Shown in pieces: positions 13,165 to 23,545 of a DNA stretch of 64,000 bases. Within the stretch, counting starts at the first letter, position 1. Each line of letters begins with the position of its first letter. Origin of the DNA: Chaetorhynchus papuensis (Eukaryota; Chordata; Aves; Passeriformes; Rhipiduridae); NCBI GenBank assembly GCA_013396525.1, contig VWYX01000351.1:564687-628686 (forward strand), written 5' to 3'. The position numbers and the translations under genes were made by a program. Below the pieces are notes generated by a model. The model was given only the letters and a program-made list of their open reading frames with translations, had not been told where the DNA came from and searched no databases.

Positions 13165-13990
13165 GATGGAGATGGTATGTTTGGATTTCCAAAACACTTT
13201 TGACAACATCTCTCTATGGAAGCTCTAAGAAACAAAGCTGTTGTGAAATTAAGAGATCTTATTGATTAATTACTGTCTTAAAGAGAGAAAACAAAGGCTG
13301 GCAGTAAAGGATCAGTTTGCAGGAGGAAGGAGAGTTATCCTGTGTATCTCCTCTGGAGTCTGTGCTGCTCTGCACACCTTTATGTGAGACAGGAAAGGGA
13401 ACAGAGAGCGAAGTCACAGTTTGCAAAGGTTCCTGCACAGTCAGGATAATGAAGTGTGAGCTGGCCCTGAAGGGTGTCAGTACTGGCTGATTTGCTGATA
13501 AAATGGCTGGCAAAATTTGGTCTGTAAATGGGGAGTAACATTTATGGGGAAGCAGTGGCTTCCAATCCAGCTGTCACAGGCTGGAAAAGCTTGTACTGTG
13601 CCCATGTGTAGATTAGTATGTGCAGTTCTCTTTATACCATCTCAAAAAATTACACAGTTAAGGGAAAGAGATGGGAAATAACAGCAGGGGGATCAAAGTA
13701 ATGGATTGGTTTCTATACCAGGAAAGAACAAATTCTTCTGCAATTCCTTCTGACTGACAGAAAGCCACAAGCACAGATATGATAAAGGTATCCAAAATTA
13801 TATGTAAAATGGCATTAGGGATGTTTGGTTTTTCCCACAAGGAAGAATTTAAGGACATCGGAGTTTTAAAACAAATACTTTTTCTCTTCCAGTGTAAAAT
13901 TCAGCTGTGGAACTGATTGCTTTAGGACACAGCTCATGCCAAAAGCTTCGATGTGTTCAGAATCTGCATGGTGGGCAAAATTTCTGACTG
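13165..13990 (+). mobile_element. Old, degraded CR1-type LINE with reverse-transcriptase remnant
   Basis: A + strand frame holds a CLDFQNTFD segment (13185-13205) equivalent to the CR1 YLDFQKAFD motif. The following bases, 'aagagagaaaacaaaggctg' and 'aaaggatcagtttgcaggag', match the DRKQR...GQFS region in order. Further on, 'gtatgtgcagttct', 'atctcaaaaa' and 'gctgtggaactgattgctt' continue in the order of an older amniote CR1 up to its 3' region. Many indels and stops; it is much more diverged than the other copies. Confidence 0.65.
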
Positions 13991-15116
13991 CATAAGTTAA
14001 GGTCCAGATTTCCAGACTCTAGGATAGGTGGAAAATATAAAGAACAGTTAAAAAAACATTATTTATTGCAGGTGAGAGTCGAGAAGAGAAAATAAGGTGG
14101 GGGATAACTAGTAAGGCCAAAAACCTCAAATGTTAAAGGAAAAGCTTTTAAATCCAGTGCTTTTTAGAGAGCTCATAATGCTATCCTGCATAAATGGTGG
14201 CAGTTCTGCTTTGTGTTTAGTGGGCATCTTTATTGAATTTTTGGGTTATTTGCTGCAGTGGCATGAAGATTGTATTTCATAGTGTCCTCTAAACTAGAAA
14301 GAGTATGTATATGTGTGGGATATCACCTTGCTAATCCAAGAGGTTTTGAGCATATTTCTATTCCTGGCTCTCAGTAGCCTGAACTGATAAATGTGACTGA
14401 ACACAGTGTCGAGGTGTTCATGCAAGGGATGGATTTCCTTTTCTTCCTCATCTGCACTGGCTTTTCTTTTCATTCTTGGATGATTGACAAACAGAATTTG
14501 ACCTTCACAGCCCTAAATGGTTTGTCTTTTAAATGGGTATCACTTGAGTCATTTGGAACAAGCATTCCCTCGTGCTGAAAAAGATAAGTGGTAAATGTGT
14601 CTGTCTCTCGATGAGAGACTTCGGGGCTGTGCCAGCCTGTACAGCAGCAGAGCCAGGGTTTGAACTTCAGAGCATATTGCAAGAGTTATTTTTGTTCCCT
14701 TATATTAATAGCTGCTCTAGAAGGAGCCCTGTGCTTATGGCCAAATCCTGTCTTACAGTCACTCCGAGTATTGGCTTCTCTATAGTCTACAACTCAGTCA
14801 TCAAAATCCATTCTTTTCCATTTAGTTTAGGTGCTGTTAATCTGTAAGAAAATTGTTCAGTGTTGCAGAAAGTGAACAAGGAACAAAGAATTGATTGTAG
14901 CCCTTGGGAGGGGATCCGTATGCTGACAGCGCACCCAGCTTCCTGCAAATTGTGCTTGGGATTTCAATTCAAGCCCCGGTCTAAACAAGAACTGCTACAT
15001 CTTTTAAATTACAGTGTTGTGGTGATGAAACAAACCTTCAGAGTCTTGGAGATTTGGGGATACCTATTGTTGACAAAGGCTACTAGCTTCTTTTTATAAT
15101 TTATGTATTTTAAACA
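13991..15116. other. Intronic stretch, nothing recognised
   Basis: No supported exon, RNA gene or repeat family. Confidence 0.5.
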
Positions 15117-15475
15117 TAGAGTCATGGAACCATTAAGTTTGGAAAAGACCTCCAAGATCATCGTCTCCAACCTTTGACCAGCCACCTTGTCAGCCAGACC
15201 AGAGCACTGAGTGCCTTGTCCAGTTGGTCCTTAAACACCTCCAGGGATGGGGACTCTACCACCTCCCTGGGCAGCCCCTTCCAGTGCCTACCACCCTTTC
15301 TGTGGCAAAATTCTTCCTGATGTCCAGCCTGAACCTCCCCTGGTACCGCTTGAGGCTGTTTCCTCTTGTCCTGTCTCCTGCTGTCTGGGAGAAGAGGCCG
15401 ACCCCTGTCCTGCTAATGTGTTGCTCTGGCCTAATCTCAGTCTCTTAACCATTTACCCCTTCTCCAGTTTGTCTA
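15117..15475 (-). mobile_element. CR1 LINE, 3' region with terminal repeat unit
   Basis: Antisense CR1 with an intact 3' terminus ('agagtcatggaaccattaag', 'aagacctccaagatcatcg'), then 'cctccagggatggggactct', 'accctttctgtggcaaaatt' and 'ggctgtttcctcttgtcctg'. A different subfamily from the copy at 7414. Confidence 0.92.
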
Positions 15476-16934
15476 AACTGGTTTCCTAATGTTTTGGCTT
15501 CTTGGAGCAGTGTGTGGATAGTTCTCCTTCTGTGGTAGGATGCTGAAAGCTACACCTCTTCTGCTGCCATGTGTTTGGCCTTCTGCTGTTTGCCCACAAA
15601 CCAGATTGGGCTGTCTCGGTGGTGAGGGCAGATGGCTGCTGTTGGAGAGTTCCAGACGTGGCTGGAAGAGGTCACAGAAACCCTTCTAGTTCAGTCCTCT
15701 GCACTGAGACGTGACCAGGTTTATCAGAGCTTTTTATAAAAGACCATTAATTAATCCCTTCCTAGACATCATCACGAAGCGCTTGTCAGCACCTCCCCCA
15801 GAAGCCAAGCAGCCCCAGTGCCTGGCAGGCTCAGTTGGAACCATGGGTGATGTGCTTCCTGCTTCAGCAGCTCCCCACTGAGTCATTCAGCCAGCCCTCA
15901 GTTACCCGCTGGGGACTGGAGAGGAGGGCGTGGAAATGCTGGATTGGGAGTAATGGTGTCAGTCATTGATGCTATAACAGCGTATTGGCGAATGCTGCGC
16001 TGGAGGACACAGACCCCAAGGAAGCAGCGTGGGAGGTGTCAGGGCCCGCCTGGAGCCGGCGTGTGCTGCAGTACAGCAGTGCTGGGACTGCTCTCACCTC
16101 GTCAGTGCTGCGTCCTTTATGTTCTTGTTTTGCCTTTAGATGCTGCCACCTAAATGTAGGAATATTCCTATTTTGCTTCATTGTAAGAATGTTTATGAGA
16201 GACACTGTTCATGAGAGGCTGGGCTCTGCTCTCTGGAGCTCTCCCCCTTCTCTGCCTTGGTTTCATCTCACACCAGTAAAACGTGATCTCTGATTCTCTT
16301 TTTGCTGAACAGGAGGGACAGAGCTGGGCCTCGTTAGTCTGTGCTGATGGGACCTTTGGAGGTGTGTTCCCACAGGCTCAGGGAATTGCAGGCTGTGTAG
16401 CTGCAGCGGGTCAGGGTAGCAGCTGTGGGGAGCAAATGTGGAACAAACGTCCGGGTTTTCCCCAAATGTTTTACAGCTTGTTCTCTTTTTATCTTTCTGA
16501 AATCTTCTTCAGCCAGTTTTTTTACCCCAAGAAGTTGATTTCTGTGGTACCCTACAATTAGTATAAACCATATTTATGATGCCACAAAAATCCATAAGAA
16601 ATGCTATTGGGAAATGGGGTAAGTTGTTTGGGGTTTTTTGTTTTGGAGTGGGTTTTGTTTCCTGTTTTGGTTTGGTTTTTCTTCATTTTTTAAGCTGAGC
16701 TTTTTGTCATTCATGTCCCAGACGTGTCTCTCATGTCTTTTTCAGTCGTGGAGACTAGAATTTCTTATGATACTGAAAATCTGGTGCATTATATAGAGGC
16801 CTAATGATATTTTATGGTTTGTTTCGTTCTGCTCCAAGTAGTTTCTAGAATTTGCTTTGATTTCTGAGCTTGGAGCTGATATTTTCCTACAGCTATTTGT
16901 TATAATCCTAAGAGCTTTTCCCTGAACTCAGTAA
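15476..16934. other. Intronic stretch, T-rich tract near 16620-16690, otherwise nothing recognised
   Basis: Contains a T/G-rich low-complexity run around 16625-16690. No supported exon or repeat family elsewhere. Confidence 0.5.
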
Positions 16935-17215
16935 TAAGCTCAAAGCCTTTCATTTTGTTGCATCATGTTGGGTGTATTTTGTGCCTGTGATTCACTCTAC
17001 AGTGATCTGTATTGCATTTCATCTGCTGTTTTTTTACTGAGCAGTTGCTCAGTACTGTAAGATTCTTCGGGTTTGTCCTTTGCTTTACCTCTTGAATAGT
17101 TTCACCAGCAAACTTCATCTCACTGCTCACCTCCTTTTCCAGGTCCTTTATGTAGCACATTTGGTAGCACTGACCTTGGGTGGGGGGGGAGAGCTTTCTG
17201 CAGAGCTCTCCAGGA
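16935..17215 (-). mobile_element. Old CR1-type LINE fragment (antisense, RT region)
   Basis: The + strand order 'attgcatttcatctgctgt', 'ctgagcagttgctcagtact', 'ttgaatagtttcaccagcaa', 'cttttccaggtcctttatg' corresponds to the antisense of the conserved CR1 region just after the FADD motif, familiar from old amniote CR1 copies. Diverged and frameshifted. Confidence 0.7.
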
Positions 17216-17246
17216 AGAAGATCTATCACATATTCTGGTCTCCCTG

Positions 17247-17300
17247 TCATGAAAATACATTTAATTGTAAATGTAATTTCATGAAAATACATTTAATTGT
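17247..17300. repeat. 22-bp direct repeat, 10-bp spacer
   Basis: The 22 bases at 17247-17268, beginning 'tcatgaaaatac', recur exactly at 17279-17300, separated by ten bases. This looks like a small local (partly tandem) duplication. Confidence 0.9.
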
Positions 17301-17394
17301 GCAAGGATCTTCCCTCTTACCTGGGCAACTCAGTGGCTTCAGGAGCTGCAGCGAGGGGCCTGGTGAGAATCCCTTAGAAAGTCTCTGTGGACAG

Positions 17395-17485
17395 ACTCAT
17401 AGAATCTCTGGAGTTGGAAGGGACCCAGAACGGTCATCAAGTCCATGTCCTGGCTCTGCACAGGACAACCCAAAAAATCACATCA
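17395..17485 (-). mobile_element. CR1 LINE 3' end, short
   Basis: Antisense tail of the CR1 subfamily with 'catagaatctctggagttgg', 'aagggacccagaacggtcat' and 'tggctctgcacaggacaacc'. It lies between two parts of what looks like one older CR1 (16935-17215 and 17550-17725), so it may have inserted into it. Confidence 0.85.
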
Positions 17486-17549
17486 TGTATCTGAAGTGAA
17501 TGTCATGTATCATCTGGATCTTCCTTGTCTTCATGCTTATTTACCTTTC

Positions 17550-17725
17550 AAAAGACTCCAGTGGCTTTCTGTCACATGACTTCCCTCTGTAGAAGCCTTG
17601 GTGGATCTTTTCCAAAGTATCACAATTTCTTATACATCTGCTCTTCTGCATTGTACTATCCACTGATGTGACCCCAGCAGCTTGGTTGTTCTTGAGTTTG
17701 GTGAAATCTTTCCCTTTCTCCATTC
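17550..17725 (-). mobile_element. Old CR1-type LINE fragment (antisense)
   Basis: The order 'ttccctctgtagaagccttg', 'cttatacatctgctcttc', 'tactatccactgatgtgacc' resembles the antisense of the RT region upstream of the piece at 16935-17215. Probably the same old insertion. Confidence 0.45.
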
Positions 17726-17814
17726 CAGGAATTTCCTCACTTCTCAGTGACTCCTCCTTTCCATCTTCTTAGCTGTATAGTGACACGCTTGCTGTTTGTC
17801 CTTTTGTCTGGTGC

Positions 17815-18058
17815 TACACCAGGGGAGGGTCAGGCTGGATATCGGGGAAGGGTTCTTCTCCCAAAGGATGCTGGACACTGCCCAGGCTCCCCAGGGAATG
17901 GTCCCAGCCATTGGGGGCTGCCAGAGCTCCAGGAGTGTTTGGACACTGCTCCCAGGGTGCAGAGGGTGGGGTTGTTGGGGTGTCTGTGCAGGGCCCAGGA
18001 GTTGGACTTGATGATCCTTGTGGGTCCCTTCCAGCTCAGAAGATTCCATGATTCTGAT
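17815..18058 (+). mobile_element. CR1 LINE 3' end
   Basis: Sense CR1 3' region of the subfamily with 'gtcaggctggatatcgggga', 'gctgccagagctccaggagt', 'gtttggacactgctcccagg', 'gttggacttgatgatccttg' and the terminal 'tccatgattctga'. A second copy is at 49675-49914. Confidence 0.92.
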
Positions 18059-18497
18059 ACACATAGCCTTGACGTGGTTTCCAGGAGTGCTGCCCAAGCA
18101 GTCCTGCTACCCAAGCAATCCTGCTGTCCAGCTCCTGTTCAAAGCCATTGAGTTTCTGGAGCCTCCCCTGGCTGTGCACCTGCCATGCCTGTAGCAGGGA
18201 ACTCACCTGCATTCCATGGCCATCACCACCTGTCCAGCCTTGTGCCTGAAATCCACCTGCTCATACTTCCCTGAGCTGGGAGCTCAGTCTGCAGCCAGGG
18301 GTGCATCCATGGTCTTGGGGATCTGCAGTCATGTTCCAGTGAGACAAACCCAGGACCACTCTCCCAAGGATCATTTCAGTGCTTCCTCCTGTGAGCTCTT
18401 CCTTCACAGCTGGCACAGAGATGGGGCTGCATTGGGATCCCTCTGAAAGTCTTCCTGTGTGATGCTCTTTGTGTCTCTTTACTCTTCAGCAGAAACC

Positions 18498-18957
18498 ATG
18501 GAATCATAGAATTATTTGGGTTGGAAGGAGACCTTGAAGACCCATCTAGTTCCAACCCCCCTAGCCATGGGCAGGGGCACCTTCAACTAGACCAGGTTGC
18601 ACAGAGCCTCGTGCAGCCTGGCATTGAACACGCCCAGGGTGGGACATCCACAGCTTCCTCGGGCTACCTGTGCCAGGGCCTCACCTCCCTCACAGTAAAT
18701 AATTTTTTCTTAATATCTAGTGTAAACCTGCCCTCTTTCAATTTGAACCCATTCCCCCTTGTCCTGTCACTACATGCTCTTGTAAATAGTCTTGCCCCAA
18801 CTTTCCTGTAAATTCTCGTAAGGCACTGGAAGGCAACAATTAGGTCACTCTGAAGCCTTCTCTTTTCCGAGCTGAATAATCCCAATTCTCTCAGCCTTTC
18901 CTCATAGGAGAGGTGCTCCATTCCTCTGATTAACTTGGTGGCTTTGTCTGGACTGGG
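18498..18957 (-). mobile_element. CR1 LINE, 3' region and end of RT frame
   Basis: Antisense CR1 with intact terminus ('catagaattatttgggttgg'). On the minus strand it translates to HLSYEERLRELGLFSSEKRR and, further on, RACSDRTRGNGFKLKEGRF, the typical C-terminus of CR1 ORF2. This is among the better-preserved RT C-termini in the window. The 5' truncation point is near 18957. Confidence 0.95.
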
Positions 18958-20144
18958 GTGATCCACTCAGACAAGAGATTGTTCCATGCCTCTGGCAGCC
19001 GGGCTTTGTTGACAAACCTCACCCTCTCCTGAATTCTCCTGTTCACCATCCAGGTTGTAGTACGCTGTTCCCGAGGATTTCCCATGCCACCCACCTGCAG
19101 GGCGGACTCATTCTCAGGATACACAATGCAATAAACAGAGAATTCACCATCCTCCAGCTGGACTTCCACCAGGTTTTGATTTACTTCAGGGATGAGTAAT
19201 TGCTGTAGTTCACCTGTAAGCCCAGGCAGATGCCTGGCTGGTGCTCCTGGTGGTTACAGAGGTAAGGAGTTTTCTCCCCTGCCAGCCCTCCCTTTGCTGG
19301 ATGCATTCATTGCTCTCACCATTTCTGGCTGTGACCTTTTTTCAGCATCTGCCATCCGTGTGACACGGTGGAAGTCCTGTCAGGGCACTCAGTCAGAGTT
19401 CACAGCGGGCTGCCAGCACCTCAGCCACACGGGGCATGTGCGCAGCACCGAGGCAAGAGCTGGGTTTATGTTACTCTGAGGAAAACATAAAAGTTTATAT
19501 CAGGTCTGTATTTCTTTGATCATGGAGACCACAGTTCCTGATTAGACTTGAAATGTGCCACTGGGGAAAGTTGACACCTTAGTTGTGTCCATCTTTCAAA
19601 CTGCCAAGGTATCTGGTGTCGTGCTCTTACAAGGGGCAGTGCATGGCCACATCCGTGGCACACTCAGCTCCCCTGTGAGAGTCTCACAGAGCAGTCAAGC
19701 AGTTCCTGTCCCTCTGCACTGACCTTATTCCACAGGTCATTTTCTTTAACAGCTCGGTGCTCTCTGTACCATATTGGCCACTACCTCTCTTTTCCACGGA
19801 CATCACAAGAATGGAGTCCCTGCCCTTTCTTTGGACTGCCGATGGCAGCAGGAGGGGAATGTGCTCAGAAACCAACAGTGAAGGATTTTGTTACTGGTGA
19901 CTGTGCTGAGATTTGCTTTAGTTTGTTTCCCACAGGAATAAAAAAACCCCGAAGACACTTTGCTATGACTGAGCAGCCCTAACAGTGTCAGTTGATTTCT
20001 TTTTCTTCTTTTTTTTCCCTGTGAATAAAGGCAAGTGCAAATGAGCTCTGCCTGAAAGTGTGGTCTGGCATTTGAAAACTCATACAAATTGAATTCTCAA
20101 ACATATGTATTTTTCCAGTATTGGGAGTTCTTGAAAAGTTTTTA
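18958..20144. other. Unique intronic sequence with an orphan minus-strand open frame
   Basis: The minus strand is open from about 19190 to 18935 and would read like an ordinary soluble peptide (segments VEVQLEDGEFSVYC and RIQERVRFVNKARLPEAW). No family was recognised, and open frames of this size occur often by chance here. The rest of the interval shows nothing. Confidence 0.3.
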
Positions 20145-20650
20145 CCTCTGCTCTGGAGCCAGGCTGGGAGAGCTGGGGGTGTTCATCCTGGAGAAGAAAA
20201 GGCTAGGAGACTTCAGAACTCCTTCCAGTGCCTAAAAGGTCTCCAAGAGAGCTGGAGAGGGACTTTGGACAAGGGCCTGGAATGTCAGGACAAGGGGGAG
20301 TGGCTTCCTACTGCCAGAAGGTAGGGATAAATGGGATATTGGGAAGGAATTCTTGGCTGTGAGGGTGGGAGGCCCTGGCACAGGGTGCCCAGAGCAGCTG
20401 TGGCTGCCCCAGCCCTGGAAATGTTCCAGGCCAGGTTGGATGGGGATTGGATCAACCTGGTCTAATGGAAGGTGTCCCTGCCCATGCCTCTCCTGGAGCC
20501 CCTTTAGGCACTGGAAGGGGCTCTTAGGTCTCCCTGGAGCCTTCTCTTCTCCAGGCTGAACACCCCCAGCTCTCGCAGCCTGGCTTCAAAGCAGAGGGGC
20601 TCCAGAGCTTTAAGTTCCCTTCAAACCCAAACCACTCTGGGGTTCTGTGA
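20145..20650 (+). mobile_element. Composite CR1 LINE with an internal inverted segment (foldback)
   Basis: A sense CR1 runs from 'cctctgctctggagcc' through 'tgtgagggtgggaggccctg' to 'aggtgtccctgcccatg'. There it is interrupted by 20486-20608, a reverse-complement copy of the element's own segment 20145-20260 ('cctctcctggagcccctt', 'ccaggctgaacacccccagc'). The sense tail then resumes with 'ttaagttcccttcaaaccc' and 'ggttctgtga'. The two arms of about 115 bp could pair in RNA. Confidence 0.85.
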
Positions 20651-23384
20651 AGGGATGTGCAGACTCTGTCACAGGACCATGAGCTCCTGTGTTCTCCTTT
20701 ACCTGCTACACTAAAAATGCAGCTGTAGTCCAGGCTTAAATTGGTATGTTTAGATGGGTTTATTTGCTGTGTTTTGGGAAAATAGCTAGCTTAACTATCT
20801 ACTTCTGCTATAATATCTAATTATATCAAGGTTTCAGCAGCATTTAAAAGAAAACATTTCCTTAAAGCTGCAACTGTGGTAAGTGATGTTCCAAATCCCA
20901 GTGATGGCACTAGAAATGGAAATGCTGCAAAATCGTAGCTGTGGGCCTGTCAGGAATAGTGTGGAATCACATTATTTTTAGAAAGGTTTCTTTATCCATC
21001 CCCCTCTTTGTCAGCTCCATCATTTGTTGTGCTTCAAAAAAATTTCTGTGTCCTCTGATCAATGTGGAGCCTTTTCCTGCTGGGAATAGTGACTGGTGGT
21101 TGAGCCATGGTGGATGCCGGGCTCTTGTTCAGATGTGGGCAGGAAGAGTGGCAAAACTTAGAAAAACCCTTTGTTTGCTTGACTGAGAAGGCTCTGAATG
21201 GCACAGGACTGGAAAGTGCCCAAGCAAGCTGCCACACATCTGTCTGGGGATGATTTTTGCCTCTAGGAGCACAAGGACTGATCCTTAGAGAGGTTTTAGC
21301 CACTGAATATATAACTGCAAAGTAGCAAATTTAAACTTTCCTGCACACTACCAGACTGGAAAGGAAAATGAATAAATAGAATTACTGGCTGTATGCTTTT
21401 CTTTTTATATACCAACTTCTTTTTTCTGACCACCAAGGTGAGGTTCACATCTTGGAAACAAAATTTGATGTGGCTGCAAGACAGCAAGACAGGGATTTGC
21501 ACGGAAGCCAAGGGCCTGACAGTCTGTTTCTGAATAAACTGATAATGAATCCCTCCAAGGAATCAATCCTCTCTTGCTCTTCACCTGCAGTTGTGTTGAG
21601 GTGTTTCTGCTCACAGCCACTGGTTTCTAGTCACTTAGTGCTGCTTGAGCATTTTTAGCATTTGCTGGAGCTCATGAAACTTCTCCTACATGAACTTTGG
21701 TGTCTATAAGATAGAGCTGGTTTCTGTGACAGCAGTATTGGCCCTGGAGTGACTTGGATGCTTTCTGTGTTGAGAAATCAATTTTTCCCTGGGCTGTAGG
21801 CAGCATGAGCTGTCTGTCTTGACATAAGCAAGATATTATGTGGCAGCTTAAGACGATCTCAGTCCTTCTGCTACTTCCTGTCATGTGCCTTTCATACCAG
21901 TGCAAGTGCTTGTCTGGTCCCACTGTGAGCCAGTTTAGCTCCTGGATCTGTTCAGTGGGATATCAAATGAGTGTCAGTGCCCTTGCTGGGCGAGAGGGTC
22001 TGCTGGCAGGGAGGGTATAAGGCAGGGTGAGGGCAGTCCTGGCTTCAGCAGAGCCTGCTGCAAAATCCTGCCATGGCAGACTAAAGAAAGCCTGGAGTGA
22101 TCCACAGAGATTTCTGTCTGCCTTTGAGGTCTATAGTTAGGCAACACAAATCTCACCTTTAGTTTGCCAAGTTGGAGCTAAAATCATTTGCAGCTGTTTT
22201 TCCATGTCTCTGCTGGGGTAGGAGGAGACCTGGAGAGGCTCTTCCTGTAGAGGATTCTCTGCCGCAGCAGAGGGGCCCTGCCTGGCCTTCCCACCCCACC
22301 TTGCCCTTCCAGCAGGTGCCATGTGGTGTGAGTGGAGCCACCCTTCCAAGTGGGCCGCAAAGTGATTTTACATTTTCTTCCCCCATTACTGACCAGGACA
22401 ATCCCCATTTGGCATTGGCCATACCATGCTGCTCGGCCACCAGCAGCGGCCCTTCAAGGCATTGGGGTGAACATCAGCCCTGGGCTGCAGGACAACACCT
22501 TGGTGTGGCTGAAGCTGATCTAAGGCTGCATCTAGGACGTTTAGGATGTGTTTGTGTTATAGAGATGGTGGCAGAACCATATCTATATTTGCTAGTGTTA
22601 TGAAAATGAAGTCTTTAGGAACTGCATTAAATAATGCAGTGTAGCCCCTGATGGAGCACCTGTCAGGACAAAGGATTGTTAGCAGAACATTTCTTTGCTA
22701 AGCAAATCTGCAGTACCTAAAATTCCATTTTCCACACAGGAGTGAAATGCTTGTGAGCTTTCTAATTATGAAACACAGAGTTATTTTGGGCAGGAATAAA
22801 AATTTCAGTAATTTAAGGGCAAGATTTTATATAGACTGTCTTGATCGAGTGCCAGGGAGCGCTGGCTGAGGGGGAGAGAAATTACATACTTAGTGGTCAG
22901 AATGACTAAACTGGTGAGACTTGAAAAGCCAGTGCTGCTCCACACCATTAGAAAACTGGCAGTCCCTGCTTTTTAGTGACAGAAAGACTTTATTTTTAGT
23001 GTTGGCAGTTGATCACGTACTGGACTCATTTCAGGCTCTTCTCAGATGGTACAAAGCATTAGCCTCTGAGTGCTGTTGAAATAATGGGTGTTAAAAATTA
23101 TGCTGGAACTAGTGGGATGATGATGATGATGATGATGAAAAGGAAGGGAGTAAAATGATGATCTAGACTGAATTTTGAAGTCAGTCCCACATGGTCTGGT
23201 GCTGGTTTAGAGCTGTGTTGTTGGCTGTGAACACAAATGGCAGACCAGTCCATCAGCTGCAGAGGAGGAGCACTGTGGGAAGTGGAAAATCAAGGTCTTG
23301 GGCCCTGTTTGGATGAGAGGTGAATTCAGTGCAAGTTGCTGGACACATGGGAGCACAAATGCTGTGAGGCTGGAGGGGTTAATA
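20651..23384. other. Intronic stretch with a GAT microsatellite, otherwise nothing recognised
   Basis: Open frames on both strands at 22137-22603 overlap each other and carry no motif. No exon or familiar repeat was seen apart from the GAT tract listed separately. Confidence 0.5.
23116..23138. repeat. (GAT)n microsatellite
   Basis: Seven consecutive GAT units followed by GAAAAGG. Confidence 0.95.
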
Positions 23385-23545
23385 GGGCCATAAAAAGTCC
23401 TGAGTTGGAAGGGATCGTGGAATCCAGCTCCTGGCCCTGCGCAGACGACCCCAACAATCTCACTCTGTGCCTGAGAGCATTGTCCAAACACTCCTTGGGC
23501 TCTGGCAGCCTTGGGGCTGTGACCGTTCCCTGGTCCCTGTGGCTC
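23385..23545 (-). mobile_element. CR1 LINE 3' end
   Basis: Antisense CR1 of the 'gctggccctgcacagac' subfamily: 'gagttggaagggatcgtgg', 'ctggccctgcgcagacgacc', 'gagagcattgtccaaacact', 'ccttgggctctggcagcctt'. Confidence 0.9.

Noticed and set aside
15117..20650. Frames in the CR1-dense region as host genes
   Set aside because: Translations match CR1 ORF2 C-terminal signatures (RLRELGLFS, DRTRGNGFKL) and are broken by frameshifts; they are mobile-element remnants.
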